NCBI RefSeq assembly: GCF_021608135.1
Contig: NZ_JAKIHL010000032.1
Span: 1-44,340, forward strand
Source: Microaerobacter geothermalis
Lineage (GTDB): Bacteria > Bacillota > Bacilli > DSM-22679
Length of the DNA stretch: 44,340 nt
Reading direction: 5' to 3'
Program-made: the position numbers and the translations under genes
Part shown: positions 36,678 through 44,340 of the stretch, piece after piece
How positions within the stretch are numbered: the stretch's first letter is position 1
How the letters are laid out: the number at the start of each line of letters is the position of its first letter
The notes under the pieces: model-generated
Told to the model about the DNA's origin: nothing
Seen by the model: only the letters and a program-made list of their open reading frames with translations
Database searches by the model: none

Positions 36678-37988
36678 ATGTCGACAAAACATGAGCAAAT
36701 TTTAAAGCACATTGAAGGATTAGAGGTTGGCGCGAAAATTTCTGTCAGGCAAATTGCCAAAGAATTGGAAGTAAGCGAAGGAACTGCTTACCGTGCGATC
36801 AAAGAGGCAGAAGCTCAAGGGTTGGTCAGTACCATTGAAAGGGTCGGGACCGTTCGGATTGAAAAGAAGCAAAGGGAGAATATTGAAAAGCTTACATTTG
36901 CTGAAGTTGTGAATATTGTAGACGGACAGGTGTTAGGCGGGAAGGAAGGGCTGCATAAAACCCTGAATAAATTTGTCATCGGAGCAATGAAGTTGGAAGC
37001 GATGATGAGATATGTGGATAAAGGGAGTCTTCTTATCGTGGGTAATCGGGATCAGGCCCATAAATTATCCTTGAAAAACGGTGCGGCGGTATTGATTACC
37101 GGAGGGTTTGATGCAGATGATGAGGTAAAACGATTGGCTGACGAATTGGAGTTGCCGATTATTTCAAGCAGTTATGATACTTTTACCGTGGCCTCCTTAA
37201 TCAATAGGGCCATCTATGACCGTTTAATTAAAAAAGAAATCATGATGGTGGAAGATATATTAATTCCGATTGAAGCAACGGATTATTTAATGACTGCTGA
37301 AACGGTACAGGATTGGCATCGGCTTCAAATTAAAACAGGACATTCCCGCTATCCTGTCTTGGATCATCAGTTAAAGGTTCAGGGAATTGTTACCTCAAAG
37401 GATATTTTGGGTCATCACATGGAAACCTCAATTGAAAAGGTCATGACGAAGAATCCAATTACGGTATCTCCGAAAACTTCCGTTGCATCAGCCGCCCATA
37501 TGATGGTATGGGAAGGAATTGAACTTCTCCCGGTCGTTGACCATTACCGGAAACTCCTTGGAATTATCAGCAGACAGGATGTTTTGAAAGCGCTTCAGTA
37601 TATTCAAAAACAGCCGCAAATAGGGGAAACCTTTGAGGATTTGATTTTAACCCAATTTGAAGAAATAAAAGGAGATAGAGGAATTTTCTTTAAAGGGGTG
37701 GTTTCGCCCCAGATGACCAACCACCTGGGCATCCTTTCTAACGGCGTTTTAAGCACGTTAATCAATGAATCGGGAAATCGGGCATTAAGGCAATATAAAA
37801 AAGGGGATTTAGTTCCAGAAAATATGATTATTTATTTTCTTAAGCCTATTCAGTTGGAGAGTATCATTGAGATACACCCCCACGTACTGGAGGTCAGCCG
37901 GAAATTTGGAAAGGTGGATGTGGAAATTTATCATGATCATCAGTTAGTAGGTAAGGCGATGTTAACGGCTCAGGTCATAGAAAAATAA
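36678..37988 (+). CDS. ytoI: CBS/HTH/DRTGG/hotdog protein YtoI
   Basis: A 436-aa multi-domain protein: an N-terminal winged-helix (MSTKHEQILKHIEGLEVGAKISVRQIAKELEVSEG), a DRTGG domain around VVNIVDGQVLGG, two CBS domains (VQDWHRLQIKTGHSRYPVLDH ... IEKVMTKNPITVSPKTS), and a C-terminal hotdog-fold domain (MTNHLGILSNGVLSTLINE). It is probably a ligand-sensing regulator or enzyme; CBS domains bind adenine nucleotides. The ATG at 36678 is chosen by GGTGA upstream and by family N-termini; the open frame is longer. Confidence 0.92.
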   Translation: MSTKHEQILKHIEGLEVGAKISVRQIAKELEVSEGTAYRAIKEAEAQGLVSTIERVGTVRIEKKQRENIEKLTFAEVVNIVDGQVLGGKEGLHKTLNKFVIGAMKLEAMMRYVDKGSLLIVGNRDQAHKLSLKNGAAVLITGGFDADDEVKRLADELELPIISSSYDTFTVASLINRAIYDRLIKKEIMMVEDILIPIEATDYLMTAETVQDWHRLQIKTGHSRYPVLDHQLKVQGIVTSKDILGHHMETSIEKVMTKNPITVSPKTSVASAAHMMVWEGIELLPVVDHYRKLLGIISRQDVLKALQYIQKQPQIGETFEDLILTQFEEIKGDRGIFFKGVVSPQMTNHLGILSNGVLSTLINESGNRALRQYKKGDLVPENMIIYFLKPIQLESIIEIHPHVLEVSRKFGKVDVEIYHDHQLVGKAMLTAQVIEK

Positions 37989-37990
37989 AT

Positions 37991-38033
37991 AAAACCCAGA
38001 TCATTTACTCATGTAAATTCATCTGGGTTTTTT
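37991..38033 (+). terminator. Terminator after ytoI
   Basis: AAACCCAGAT / ATCTGGGTTT stem with a loop of 20 nt, then TTTT. It may also work on the minus strand. Confidence 0.8.
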
Positions 38034-38086
38034 ATCCTTTGGCTGTTAACCAAGCTTTTTTATAAGGAAGCTGAATTTCTGCTTGA

Positions 38087-38275
38087 CTATTCATTTTCCT
38101 TTATGGGAATAAACCAGCAACCTTTAGAAGTTTTATCCACGTGCACTCTTAGCCCCAGCTTATTGACTTCCTTTTCTACTAATTCTGTTACTGCTGCAGT
38201 CTCGGTGAAAGCAGAAAAACCATTTTTTAATTTCTCTACCTTCGCCCGGGCAATTGCTTTCTGATTTATTACCAT
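38087..38275 (-). CDS. Small hypothetical protein, 62 aa
   Basis: AAAGGAGG precedes the ATG on the minus strand. The product is one basic helix (KAIARAKVEKLKNGF), a second amphipathic helix (ETAAVTELVEKEVNKLGL) and a short beta strand (RVHVDKTSKGCWFIPI). It looks like a compact alpha/beta protein. No family is recognised. In B. subtilis, nrnA lies between ytpI and ytrI; here this orphan sits at that place and nrnA is absent from the window. Confidence 0.55.
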   Translation of the reverse strand: MVINQKAIARAKVEKLKNGFSAFTETAAVTELVEKEVNKLGLRVHVDKTSKGCWFIPIKENE

Positions 38276-38401
38276 AATCTCAAAGCCTCCTTTCTTAAAA
38301 GTTACGTTTACCCTTACTTTATTTTACACGAAAATAAGGATTCTGGCGACTTGTTTCCAGACAATTTCACCAATGTGTCATAATTAGCGAGATGCAAAAA
38401 C

Positions 38402-38881
38402 TTAACTGATATTTTCAATCCTCAGCCAAATATGGATTTCAGTGGAGATGATTAAGGTATCCAGTTTCGTTTTTATATATTGGTCTTTGATAGGATATTC
38501 TCTTTGATTATATAGATTTATAATTGCTTCATGGGTTTCAATCACGCTGTCCAATGTTTTTCCCAATAGAAATTTGGCATCATTAGAAGCCATGGCAATC
38601 AGGTTAGACTCCATAAAGCCGTCCGGTGCTTTTTTTATATGGATGTTTACCTTTCGAACCACCAATTTTTGCTGACGCTTATCCAGTTGTTTTTTATAGG
38701 ATTCAATGTCGGTCATTAACTGCATATTTAGTATGCTTAATTGATTATTTTCCAAAATCAGATTATCCATTTTTTGGCCGTAAAGGAACAGAAATAGAAA
38801 AGCTCCGAATAGAGCTCCTAATAAGAAGATCATTTCATAGCGAATCCATTTTTTGTGAAGAATCCTGGAGATGTATCTCAT
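38402..38881 (-). CDS. ytrI: Sporulation membrane protein YtrI
   Basis: A 159-aa protein with one membrane helix (IFLLGALFGAFLFLFLYG) and a following coiled coil (ENNQLSILNMQLMTDIESYKKQL), then an alpha/beta domain. YtrI and YtrH localise at the forespore membrane and are needed for normal spores in B. subtilis. The ATG at 38881 is preferred because GAAGGGGGA, inside the end of ytrH, lies just upstream. It is coupled to ytrH, 2 nt apart. Confidence 0.88.
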   Translation of the reverse strand: MRYISRILHKKWIRYEMIFLLGALFGAFLFLFLYGQKMDNLILENNQLSILNMQLMTDIESYKKQLDKRQQKLVVRKVNIHIKKAPDGFMESNLIAMASNDAKFLLGKTLDSVIETHEAIINLYNQREYPIKDQYIKTKLDTLIISTEIHIWLRIENIS

Positions 38882-38883
38882 TC

Positions 38884-39210
38884 TTACAGTTCCCCCTTCA
38901 CGATCCACTTAATGACCTGAGTTCCAACATGTGCGCCGTAGAAGGCTGAGAGGATATACAGGACCTGCTTTATCACTGGGGACATCTCTCCTGACATAAA
39001 TCCTTTTTCCAATTCATAGATAGGATCAAACGTTCCTCCAATTGCCGCTACGAGGGCCCATATCTTTAATTTTTCTGCCAAATCCGCCATGGTGTCCATT
39101 GGAGGCTGATGAGTAAGAAACGCGCTGATTCCGCCAAGTATTGACCCCCCCAGTACGACTCCAAAGGCAACAAAAAAATCAAGGGCCACTGTGATAAAAA
39201 AAGTGATCAT
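38884..39210 (-). CDS. ytrH: Sporulation membrane protein YtrH
   Basis: A 108-aa protein with a strongly hydrophobic N-terminus (MITFFITVALDFFVAFGVVLGG) and a second helix (LKIWALVAAIGGTF), typical of YtrH. The ATG at 39210 is chosen because GGAGAGGAGAAGG is directly upstream; the frame extends further. It starts the ytrH-ytrI operon. A SigE-like promoter lies about 35 nt upstream. Confidence 0.9.
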   Translation of the reverse strand: MITFFITVALDFFVAFGVVLGGSILGGISAFLTHQPPMDTMADLAEKLKIWALVAAIGGTFDPIYELEKGFMSGEMSPVIKQVLYILSAFYGAHVGTQVIKWIVKGEL

Positions 39211-39241
39211 TCCTTCTCCTCTCCTTTGGACAATCTGATAC

Positions 39242-39270
39242 AATGTATGGTTTCAAAAGCGATTTTATGA
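39242..39270 (-). promoter_or_regulatory. SigE-like promoter of ytrH-ytrI
   Basis: On the minus strand TCATAAA (39270-39264), a 14-nt spacer and CATACATT (39249-39242) match the SigE pattern KMATATT-N14-CATACAMT well at -10 and partly at -35. ytrH is a SigE-type mother-cell gene in B. subtilis. Confidence 0.5.
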
Positions 39271-39422
39271 ATATATTCAGCCGATATATTCAGCTGATAT
39301 TCGTGATTTTAATTATGTGCTTGAAAAAGTGATATAATGAAAATCAAATATATGGATGAAAAAAACTTTAGTTCTTGATGGACAGACCGTTGATGAAAGT
39401 TTGAATGAAGGAGGGATAGGAG

Positions 39423-42400
39423 ATGGTCCGTGATTTCGTTCATCTCCATGTCCATAGCGAATATAGTTTATTGGACGGTGCCAATCCCATTTATGAGCTG
39501 GTTAAACAGGCACAATCTTTGGGAATGTCATCCTTGGCCATTACTGACCACGGGGTCCTGCACGGAGCCATTCCATTTTATAAAACCTGCCTTCAATGGG
39601 GAATCAAGCCGATTCTTGGAGTGGAAGCTTATGTTGATGAGGGAGACGATTATTATCACTTGATTTTATTGGCGGAAAATATGGAAGGATACCAAAATCT
39701 ATTAAAACTGGTATCCAAGTCCCATTTGGAGGGCTTTTACTACAAGCCAAGGATGAAAAAGAAATGGCTTCAGCAATATCATAATGGAATTATTGGATTA
39801 AGTTCGTGTATTGGCGGGGAAATCCCCCAATGGATTTTAAAAGGAAAAACGGAGCAGGCATTAGCATCAGCCCTGCATTTCGAACAAATTTTTGGCAAAG
39901 GGAACTTTTTTTTGGAGTTGCAAGATCATGGAATCCAGGAGCAAAAAGAAGTGAATTATTGGTTGACCAAAATATCAAAAAGAACAGGAATCCCCCTTGT
40001 GGTCACCAATGATGTTCATTACTTAAAAAAAGAAGACCATAGAATACAGGATGTTCTGATGTGCATTGGGACCGGAAAAACGATAGATACGGAAGATCGA
40101 ATGAAATTTCCTACTCAGGAATTTTATTTAAAATCAGCCGAAGAAATGGAGCGGTTATTTTCCCACTACCCGGAAGCATTAGAGAATACATCCCATATTG
40201 CAAGGAGATGTCAATTGGAAATTCCTATGGGAAAAAGTATTCTTCCTCGTTTTCATTTGCCTGAACAAACCAGTGCAGAAGAATTTATCCGTGAATGGTG
40301 TGAGAGGGGATTAAAGGAAAGATACGAGAGTGTAACTGACGAGATCAGGAGTAGGTTAGAATATGAATTATCTGTGATACAAAGCATGGGTTTTTCTGAT
40401 TATTTTTTGATTGTTTCTGATTTTGTTCGTGAGGCAAGAAAACGAGGAATTATGGTGGGGCCTGGAAGAGGATCTGCTGCCGGCAGTTTGGTGGCCTATG
40501 TTTTACATATTACGGATATTGATCCGATTCAATATGGGCTGCTTTTTGAAAGATTTTTAAATCCGGAACGGGTTACGATGCCGGATATCGATATTGACTT
40601 CTCAGACGAGAGAAGGGATGAAGTGATTCGCTATGTGGTTGAAAAGTATGGAAGTGACCGGGTGGCTCAAATTGCTACTTTTGGAACAATGGCTGCCAGG
40701 GCCGCCATTAGGGATGTTGGAAGGGCATTAAAACTTCCGTATTCCCTTGTAGACAAAACGGCCAAAATGATTCCCTTAGGAATTGGTGTCACCATTGAAA
40801 AGGCTCTAAGGGAAAATGAGGAATTAAGAAATTGGGCCCAAAAAGATCATCAGGTCAAAACTTTATTAAGCACGGCCCAAAAGGTGGAAGGAATGCCAAG
40901 ACATGTTTCCACCCATGCCGCCGGTGTGGTGATCTCAAGGGAACCATTGACAGATTATGTTCCTTTAATGAAAGGAAATGAAGGACATGCGTTAACTCAG
41001 TATTCGATGGATGTGTTAGAAGATTTAGGCCTCCTTAAAATGGATTTATTGGGATTAAGAAATTTAACGGTCATAGAAAAAACCCTGAACCACCTTGAAG
41101 AGTGGCAGGGGATTAGCCTTCAATTAAAAAACATCCCTTTTGATGATCAAAAGACCTATCAGCTCCTTGGAAGGGGGGATACTTTAGGTGTTTTCCAATT
41201 GGAATCCTCTGGAATGAGAAATGTATTAAGGGAATTAAAGCCAAGCCATTTTGAGGATATCATCGCCGTATTAGCCCTTTATCGACCAGGGCCGATGGAG
41301 TTTATTCCCCAATATATCGAGGGGAAATACGGGAGAAGAAAGGTTACTTATCCTCACTCTGATTTAAAAGAGATATTAGAGCCTACTTATGGGATTATCG
41401 TTTATCAAGAACAAATTATGCAGATTGCTTCTAAAATGGCGGGGTATTCCCTAGGTGAGGCCGATATTTTACGCAGGGCCGTCGGCAAGAAAAAAAGAGA
41501 AATATTGGATGAGCAGAGAAATCGGTTTGTTACAGGGAGCATCAATAAGGGTTATGGTAAGGAATTAGCCAATTATGTGTATGATCTGATCCTTCGTTTC
41601 GCTGATTATGGATTTAATCGTTCCCATGCTGCAGCCTATGCGGTCGTTGCTTACCAAATGGCCTATTTAAAGGCCAATTACCCGAAGCCCTTTATGGCAG
41701 CCCTATTGTCAATGGTGATAGGGAATCAACAAAAAACAGCAGAGTACATGGAGGAATGTAAGAGACTGGGAATCCGTTTGTATCCGCCGGATATTAATAA
41801 AAGCCACATTCAATTTATCATAGAAAATGAGGGAATTCGTTTTGGGTTAGCTGGGATAAAGCATGTGGGGGTTCACGCTATTGAAGAAATCATCAAGGAG
41901 AGAATGAAGGGTCCTTTTAAAGATCTGTTAGATTTCTGCATGAGAATCAACCAGAGGTCGTGCAACAAAAAATCGATAGAATGTCTGATCTTGTCTGGCG
42001 CCTTTGATTCTTTACCTGGGCATCGGGCTCAGAAACTAGCGTCCCTGGAAGAAATGATTCAATTCTCCCACAATTGGAAGAAAAAGCAGCTATTAGACCA
42101 GATGATTCTGTTTGATGAAGAAACCAGCGGTTTTCCAGTTCTTTACGAAGATATCCCTCCTTTTTCAAAAAGAGAAGAATTGACCCATGAAAGAGAATTA
42201 TTAGGATTATATCTATCGGGACATCCTTTGGACAATTATTCGAAAATCACTAGAGATTTTGACTCTATACACCATCTTCACGAGAAGAAGGATGGCGAAT
42301 GGGTGAAAGTGGCGGGACTGGTATTAGAAGTAAAATCCATCACCACGAAAAAAGGAGAAAAGATGGCCTTTCTTCTTCTGGAGGATAAAATGGGCCAGGT

Positions 42401-42782
42401 AGAGGTAACCATTTTTCCAAGGGAATATCAAAAAAATCAACATGTGCTAAATCGGGATGTTCCACTCATTGTTGAAGGGCGGGTTCATCATACAGAGGAA
42501 ACGGTAAAAATAACTGCAAATCGCCTTTTCTCATTGGAAGAAAAGCAGAAAGAGCTGTTTGTTCGAATTCCCAAGGATTTGAAACAGACTGAGTCCCTAC
42601 GTAAACTTCAACAATTATTAAAGCAGCAGGAAAAAGGGAATGTTCCCATCTATCTGTACTATGAGATGACAGGAAAGGTAAGAAGGTTGTCGCCTGATTA
42701 TGACATTCAATTAAGTCCGCGTCTGGTTGAGAAAGTGGAAGAAATTCTCGGAAAGGGGGCAGCAGTAGTGAGAATCATCTAA
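39423..42782 (+). CDS. dnaE: DNA polymerase III subunit alpha DnaE
   Basis: A C-family replicative polymerase. The N-terminal PHP domain begins HLHVHSEYSLLDGA. The palm motif MVGPGRGSAAGSLVAY lies near residue 345, and the catalytic PDIDIDFSDERRDEV lies near residue 386. A helix-hairpin-helix region follows the fingers (RLYPPDINKSHIQF), and an OB fold lies near the C-terminus (WVKVAGLVLEVKSITTKKG). Length 1119 aa matches B. subtilis DnaE, which works beside PolC in lagging-strand synthesis. GAAGGAGGG precedes the ATG. It diverges from ytrH and precedes ytsJ. Confidence 0.97.
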   Translation: MVRDFVHLHVHSEYSLLDGANPIYELVKQAQSLGMSSLAITDHGVLHGAIPFYKTCLQWGIKPILGVEAYVDEGDDYYHLILLAENMEGYQNLLKLVSKSHLEGFYYKPRMKKKWLQQYHNGIIGLSSCIGGEIPQWILKGKTEQALASALHFEQIFGKGNFFLELQDHGIQEQKEVNYWLTKISKRTGIPLVVTNDVHYLKKEDHRIQDVLMCIGTGKTIDTEDRMKFPTQEFYLKSAEEMERLFSHYPEALENTSHIARRCQLEIPMGKSILPRFHLPEQTSAEEFIREWCERGLKERYESVTDEIRSRLEYELSVIQSMGFSDYFLIVSDFVREARKRGIMVGPGRGSAAGSLVAYVLHITDIDPIQYGLLFERFLNPERVTMPDIDIDFSDERRDEVIRYVVEKYGSDRVAQIATFGTMAARAAIRDVGRALKLPYSLVDKTAKMIPLGIGVTIEKALRENEELRNWAQKDHQVKTLLSTAQKVEGMPRHVSTHAAGVVISREPLTDYVPLMKGNEGHALTQYSMDVLEDLGLLKMDLLGLRNLTVIEKTLNHLEEWQGISLQLKNIPFDDQKTYQLLGRGDTLGVFQLESSGMRNVLRELKPSHFEDIIAVLALYRPGPMEFIPQYIEGKYGRRKVTYPHSDLKEILEPTYGIIVYQEQIMQIASKMAGYSLGEADILRRAVGKKKREILDEQRNRFVTGSINKGYGKELANYVYDLILRFADYGFNRSHAAAYAVVAYQMAYLKANYPKPFMAALLSMVIGNQQKTAEYMEECKRLGIRLYPPDINKSHIQFIIENEGIRFGLAGIKHVGVHAIEEIIKERMKGPFKDLLDFCMRINQRSCNKKSIECLILSGAFDSLPGHRAQKLASLEEMIQFSHNWKKKQLLDQMILFDEETSGFPVLYEDIPPFSKREELTHERELLGLYLSGHPLDNYSKITRDFDSIHHLHEKKDGEWVKVAGLVLEVKSITTKKGEKMAFLLLEDKMGQVEVTIFPREYQKNQHVLNRDVPLIVEGRVHHTEETVKITANRLFSLEEKQKELFVRIPKDLKQTESLRKLQQLLKQQEKGNVPIYLYYEMTGKVRRLSPDYDIQLSPRLVEKVEEILGKGAAVVRII

Positions 42783-42793
42783 AAAATGGCCTT

Positions 42794-42846
42794 TTACACA
42801 AATATACCATTTGATATAATGTAGGGAGTGGAGTGGTCTGACCACT
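42794..42846 (+). promoter_or_regulatory. ytsJ promoter with GntR/FadR-like palindrome
   Basis: TTTACA at 42794 and TATAAT at 42816 with a 16-nt spacer form a SigA promoter. GTGGTCTGACCAC at 42834-42846 overlaps the start of the transcript. TGGTCNGACCA is the known operator type of FadR-subfamily GntR regulators, so repression is likely. No such regulator gene lies in the window. Confidence 0.6.
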
Positions 42847-42932
42847 TTTTACACATAGTCTAATCATAAGAAATGTCATAAACCTCCTTTTTGATTTATC
42901 AAGTATGGAGGTTAATAAAAGGAGTGAGGGTT

Positions 42933-44165
42933 TTGTCTACGTTGCGTGAAGAATCTCTGGAACTTCATCGGATTCATCAAGGAAAACTTGGGGTAAAATC
43001 AAAAGTTTCAATCAAAAATGCGAAAGATCTAAGTCTAGCTTATTCACCCGGTGTTGCAGAACCATGTAAAGAAATTCATGTTGATCCTACAAAGGTATAT
43101 GAATATACCATTAAAGGAAATCTTGTGGCTGTGGTGTCAGATGGCACCGCTGTGTTGGGTTTAGGAAATATCGGCCCGGAAGCGGCCATGCCGGTTATGG
43201 AAGGAAAGGCTCTCTTATTCAAAGCCTTTGCAGGGGTAGATTCCTTTCCTATCTGTCTAAAAACAACAAATGTTGATGAAATTGTAGAAACGGTCAAGCG
43301 CTTAGAACCCAGCTTTGGAGGAGTCAACCTTGAGGATATCGCAGCTCCAAATTGTTTTGAGATTGAAGAACGATTGAAAAAAGAGGTGAATATCCCTGTT
43401 TTTCACGATGATCAGCATGGAACGGCCATTGTTACGGCAGCAGGATTGATCAATGCTTTAAAAGTGGTCAATAAAAAAATGGAAGACATTCATGTTGTAG
43501 CCAATGGCGCTGGCGCTGCAGGCATCGCGATTATTAAACTTCTTCTTTCCATGGGTGTAAAAGATGTGATCATGTGTGATACCAAAGGAACCATTTTTGA
43601 AGGAAGAGACTATGGTATGAACCCTGTGAAAGAGGAGATTGCCAGGATCACCAATCGGAATAAAATTAAGGGAACGTTAGCTGATGCCATGAAAGGGGCT
43701 GACGTCTTTATTGGAGTTTCCGTAGCTGGAGCCGTTACTCCAGGGATGATTCAGTCGATGAATAGAGATCCGATTATTTTTGCGATGGCCAATCCGGTGC
43801 CGGAAATCATGCCGGATGAAGCCAAAGCTGCCGGAGCAGCTGTTATAGGGACCGGACGTTCCGATTTTCCTAACCAGGTGAATAACGTTTTAGCGTTTCC
43901 AGGACTGTTTAGAGGCGCATTGGATACTTACGCAACAGACATCAATGAAGAGATGAAATTGGCTGCCGTTTATGCCATTGCTGGATTGATTCAAGACGAT
44001 GAGTTGCATGCGGACTACGTCATACCTGCTCCATTTGATAGCCGGGTGGCTCCTGCGGTTGCCGCTGCGGTGGCTAAAGCAGCAATGGACACAGGGGTAG
44101 CCCGAAAAACGGTTGATCCTCAGGATGTTCTAAGGAGAACAAAAGAATTGGCCAGCATCGAATAA
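42933..44165 (+). CDS. ytsJ: NAD(P)-dependent malic enzyme YtsJ
   Basis: This enzyme decarboxylates malate to pyruvate. The protein is 410 aa with LSLAYSPGVAEPCKEIH (catalytic Tyr), a VMEGKALLFKAFAG substrate region, the metal site in VFHDDQHGTAIVTAAG, and the Rossmann loop VANGAGAAGIAIIKLL. It is closest to B. subtilis YtsJ, the NADP-linked main malic enzyme. The TTG at 42933 is preferred because GGAGTGAGGG lies just upstream and the family starts with (M)STLREESLEL; an upstream ATG in frame lacks a site. Confidence 0.95.
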   Translation: MSTLREESLELHRIHQGKLGVKSKVSIKNAKDLSLAYSPGVAEPCKEIHVDPTKVYEYTIKGNLVAVVSDGTAVLGLGNIGPEAAMPVMEGKALLFKAFAGVDSFPICLKTTNVDEIVETVKRLEPSFGGVNLEDIAAPNCFEIEERLKKEVNIPVFHDDQHGTAIVTAAGLINALKVVNKKMEDIHVVANGAGAAGIAIIKLLLSMGVKDVIMCDTKGTIFEGRDYGMNPVKEEIARITNRNKIKGTLADAMKGADVFIGVSVAGAVTPGMIQSMNRDPIIFAMANPVPEIMPDEAKAAGAAVIGTGRSDFPNQVNNVLAFPGLFRGALDTYATDINEEMKLAAVYAIAGLIQDDELHADYVIPAPFDSRVAPAVAAAVAKAAMDTGVARKTVDPQDVLRRTKELASIE

Positions 44166-44166
44166 T

Positions 44167-44340
44167 TTAGAAGTGGAAACTAACTTTGATATGAAAATAA
44201 TTCCCTCCCGGGTCATACTGATCTAAAAATGTCAAGTGCTTGGTATCAATTTCCAGATAAAAATGGGTATAGGGATGCCCGGGATAATCGTTGTAAATGT
44301 TTCCAGTAGTTATGATGCAGTATTCTTCTGAACTTCGTAT
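44167..44340 (-). CDS. 3' end of an unidentified gene (right edge)
   Basis: A minus-strand frame of 57 codons open to the window edge ends at TAA 44167-44169. The readable part (YCIITTGNIYNDYPGHPYTHFYLEIDTKHLTFLDQYDPGGNY in outline) is rich in aromatic residues and beta strands, suggesting a small soluble beta-rich protein. No family is recognised. It converges on ytsJ with a one-base gap, leaving no room for a terminator. Confidence 0.45.
   Translation of the reverse strand: MRSSEEYCIITTGNIYNDYPGHPYTHFYLEIDTKHLTFLDQYDPGGNYFHIKVSFHF

Noticed and set aside
39275-39305. ATATTCAG direct repeats near the dnaE promoter as an operator or origin
   Set aside because: Only two short AT-rich copies; the overlap with the ytrH promoter region and lack of a clear pattern make chance likely.

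Overview
The window looks like chromosome of a low-GC, endospore-forming member of the Bacillales. The evidence is the number of sporulation genes (prkA-yhbH-spoVR, cotJ genes, ytrH/ytrI, YheC/YheD coat-associated ATP-grasp proteins), AGGAGG-type ribosome binding sites with frequent TTG/GTG starts, and Bacillus-like gene neighbourhoods (queG-yhbB-trmL near prkA; ytkL, ytoI, ytrH/I, dnaE, ytsJ). ThiH (a radical-SAM, oxygen-sensitive route) beside isocitrate lyase would fit a microaerobic or facultative lifestyle, but that is inference.

Layout. 1-2.8 kb is a mobile-element graveyard around a tRNA-Pro/tRNA-Gly pair: the 3' end of one TnpB element, the 5' half of another, and a frameshifted, truncated IS3-family element. 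2.9-4.5 kb holds a fatty acid desaturase of visibly more GC-rich composition and a probable OsmC-like gene remnant. 4.6-10.5 kb holds a Fur-box-controlled FTR1 iron permease, a B3/B4-domain protein, a COG3044-type ATPase, RNase H, queG and ogt. 10.6-13.6 kb holds yhbB, trmL, a HAD phosphatase and two small proteins. 13.6-19.7 kb carries cotJ genes (order B-C-A, minus strand) divergent from prkA-yhbH-spoVR.

20.2-25.3 kb is a minus-strand thiamine operon, thiC-thiG-thiH-tenI-thiS, preceded by a TPP riboswitch whose aptamer and terminator are separated by a MITE-like insert. aceA follows. 26.9-34.0 kb is the most unusual block: five YheC/YheD-type ATP-grasp paralogues plus a GNAT acetyltransferase on the minus strand, headed by a good SigK-like promoter and divergent from yheB. 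Related palindromic repeats flank the last two genes, and a third copy lies between cotJ and prkA.

34.1-44.3 kb is a Bacillus-like core block: yheB, ytkL, a YtpI-like membrane protein behind a leader terminator, ytoI, a small orphan gene, ytrH-ytrI, dnaE, malic enzyme ytsJ with a GntR/FadR-like palindrome in its promoter, and the 3' end of an unidentified gene at the right edge.

The strongest candidates for something new are the expanded ATP-grasp/GNAT cluster, which could be a spore-coat ligase or peptide-modifying system, and the interrupted TPP riboswitch.
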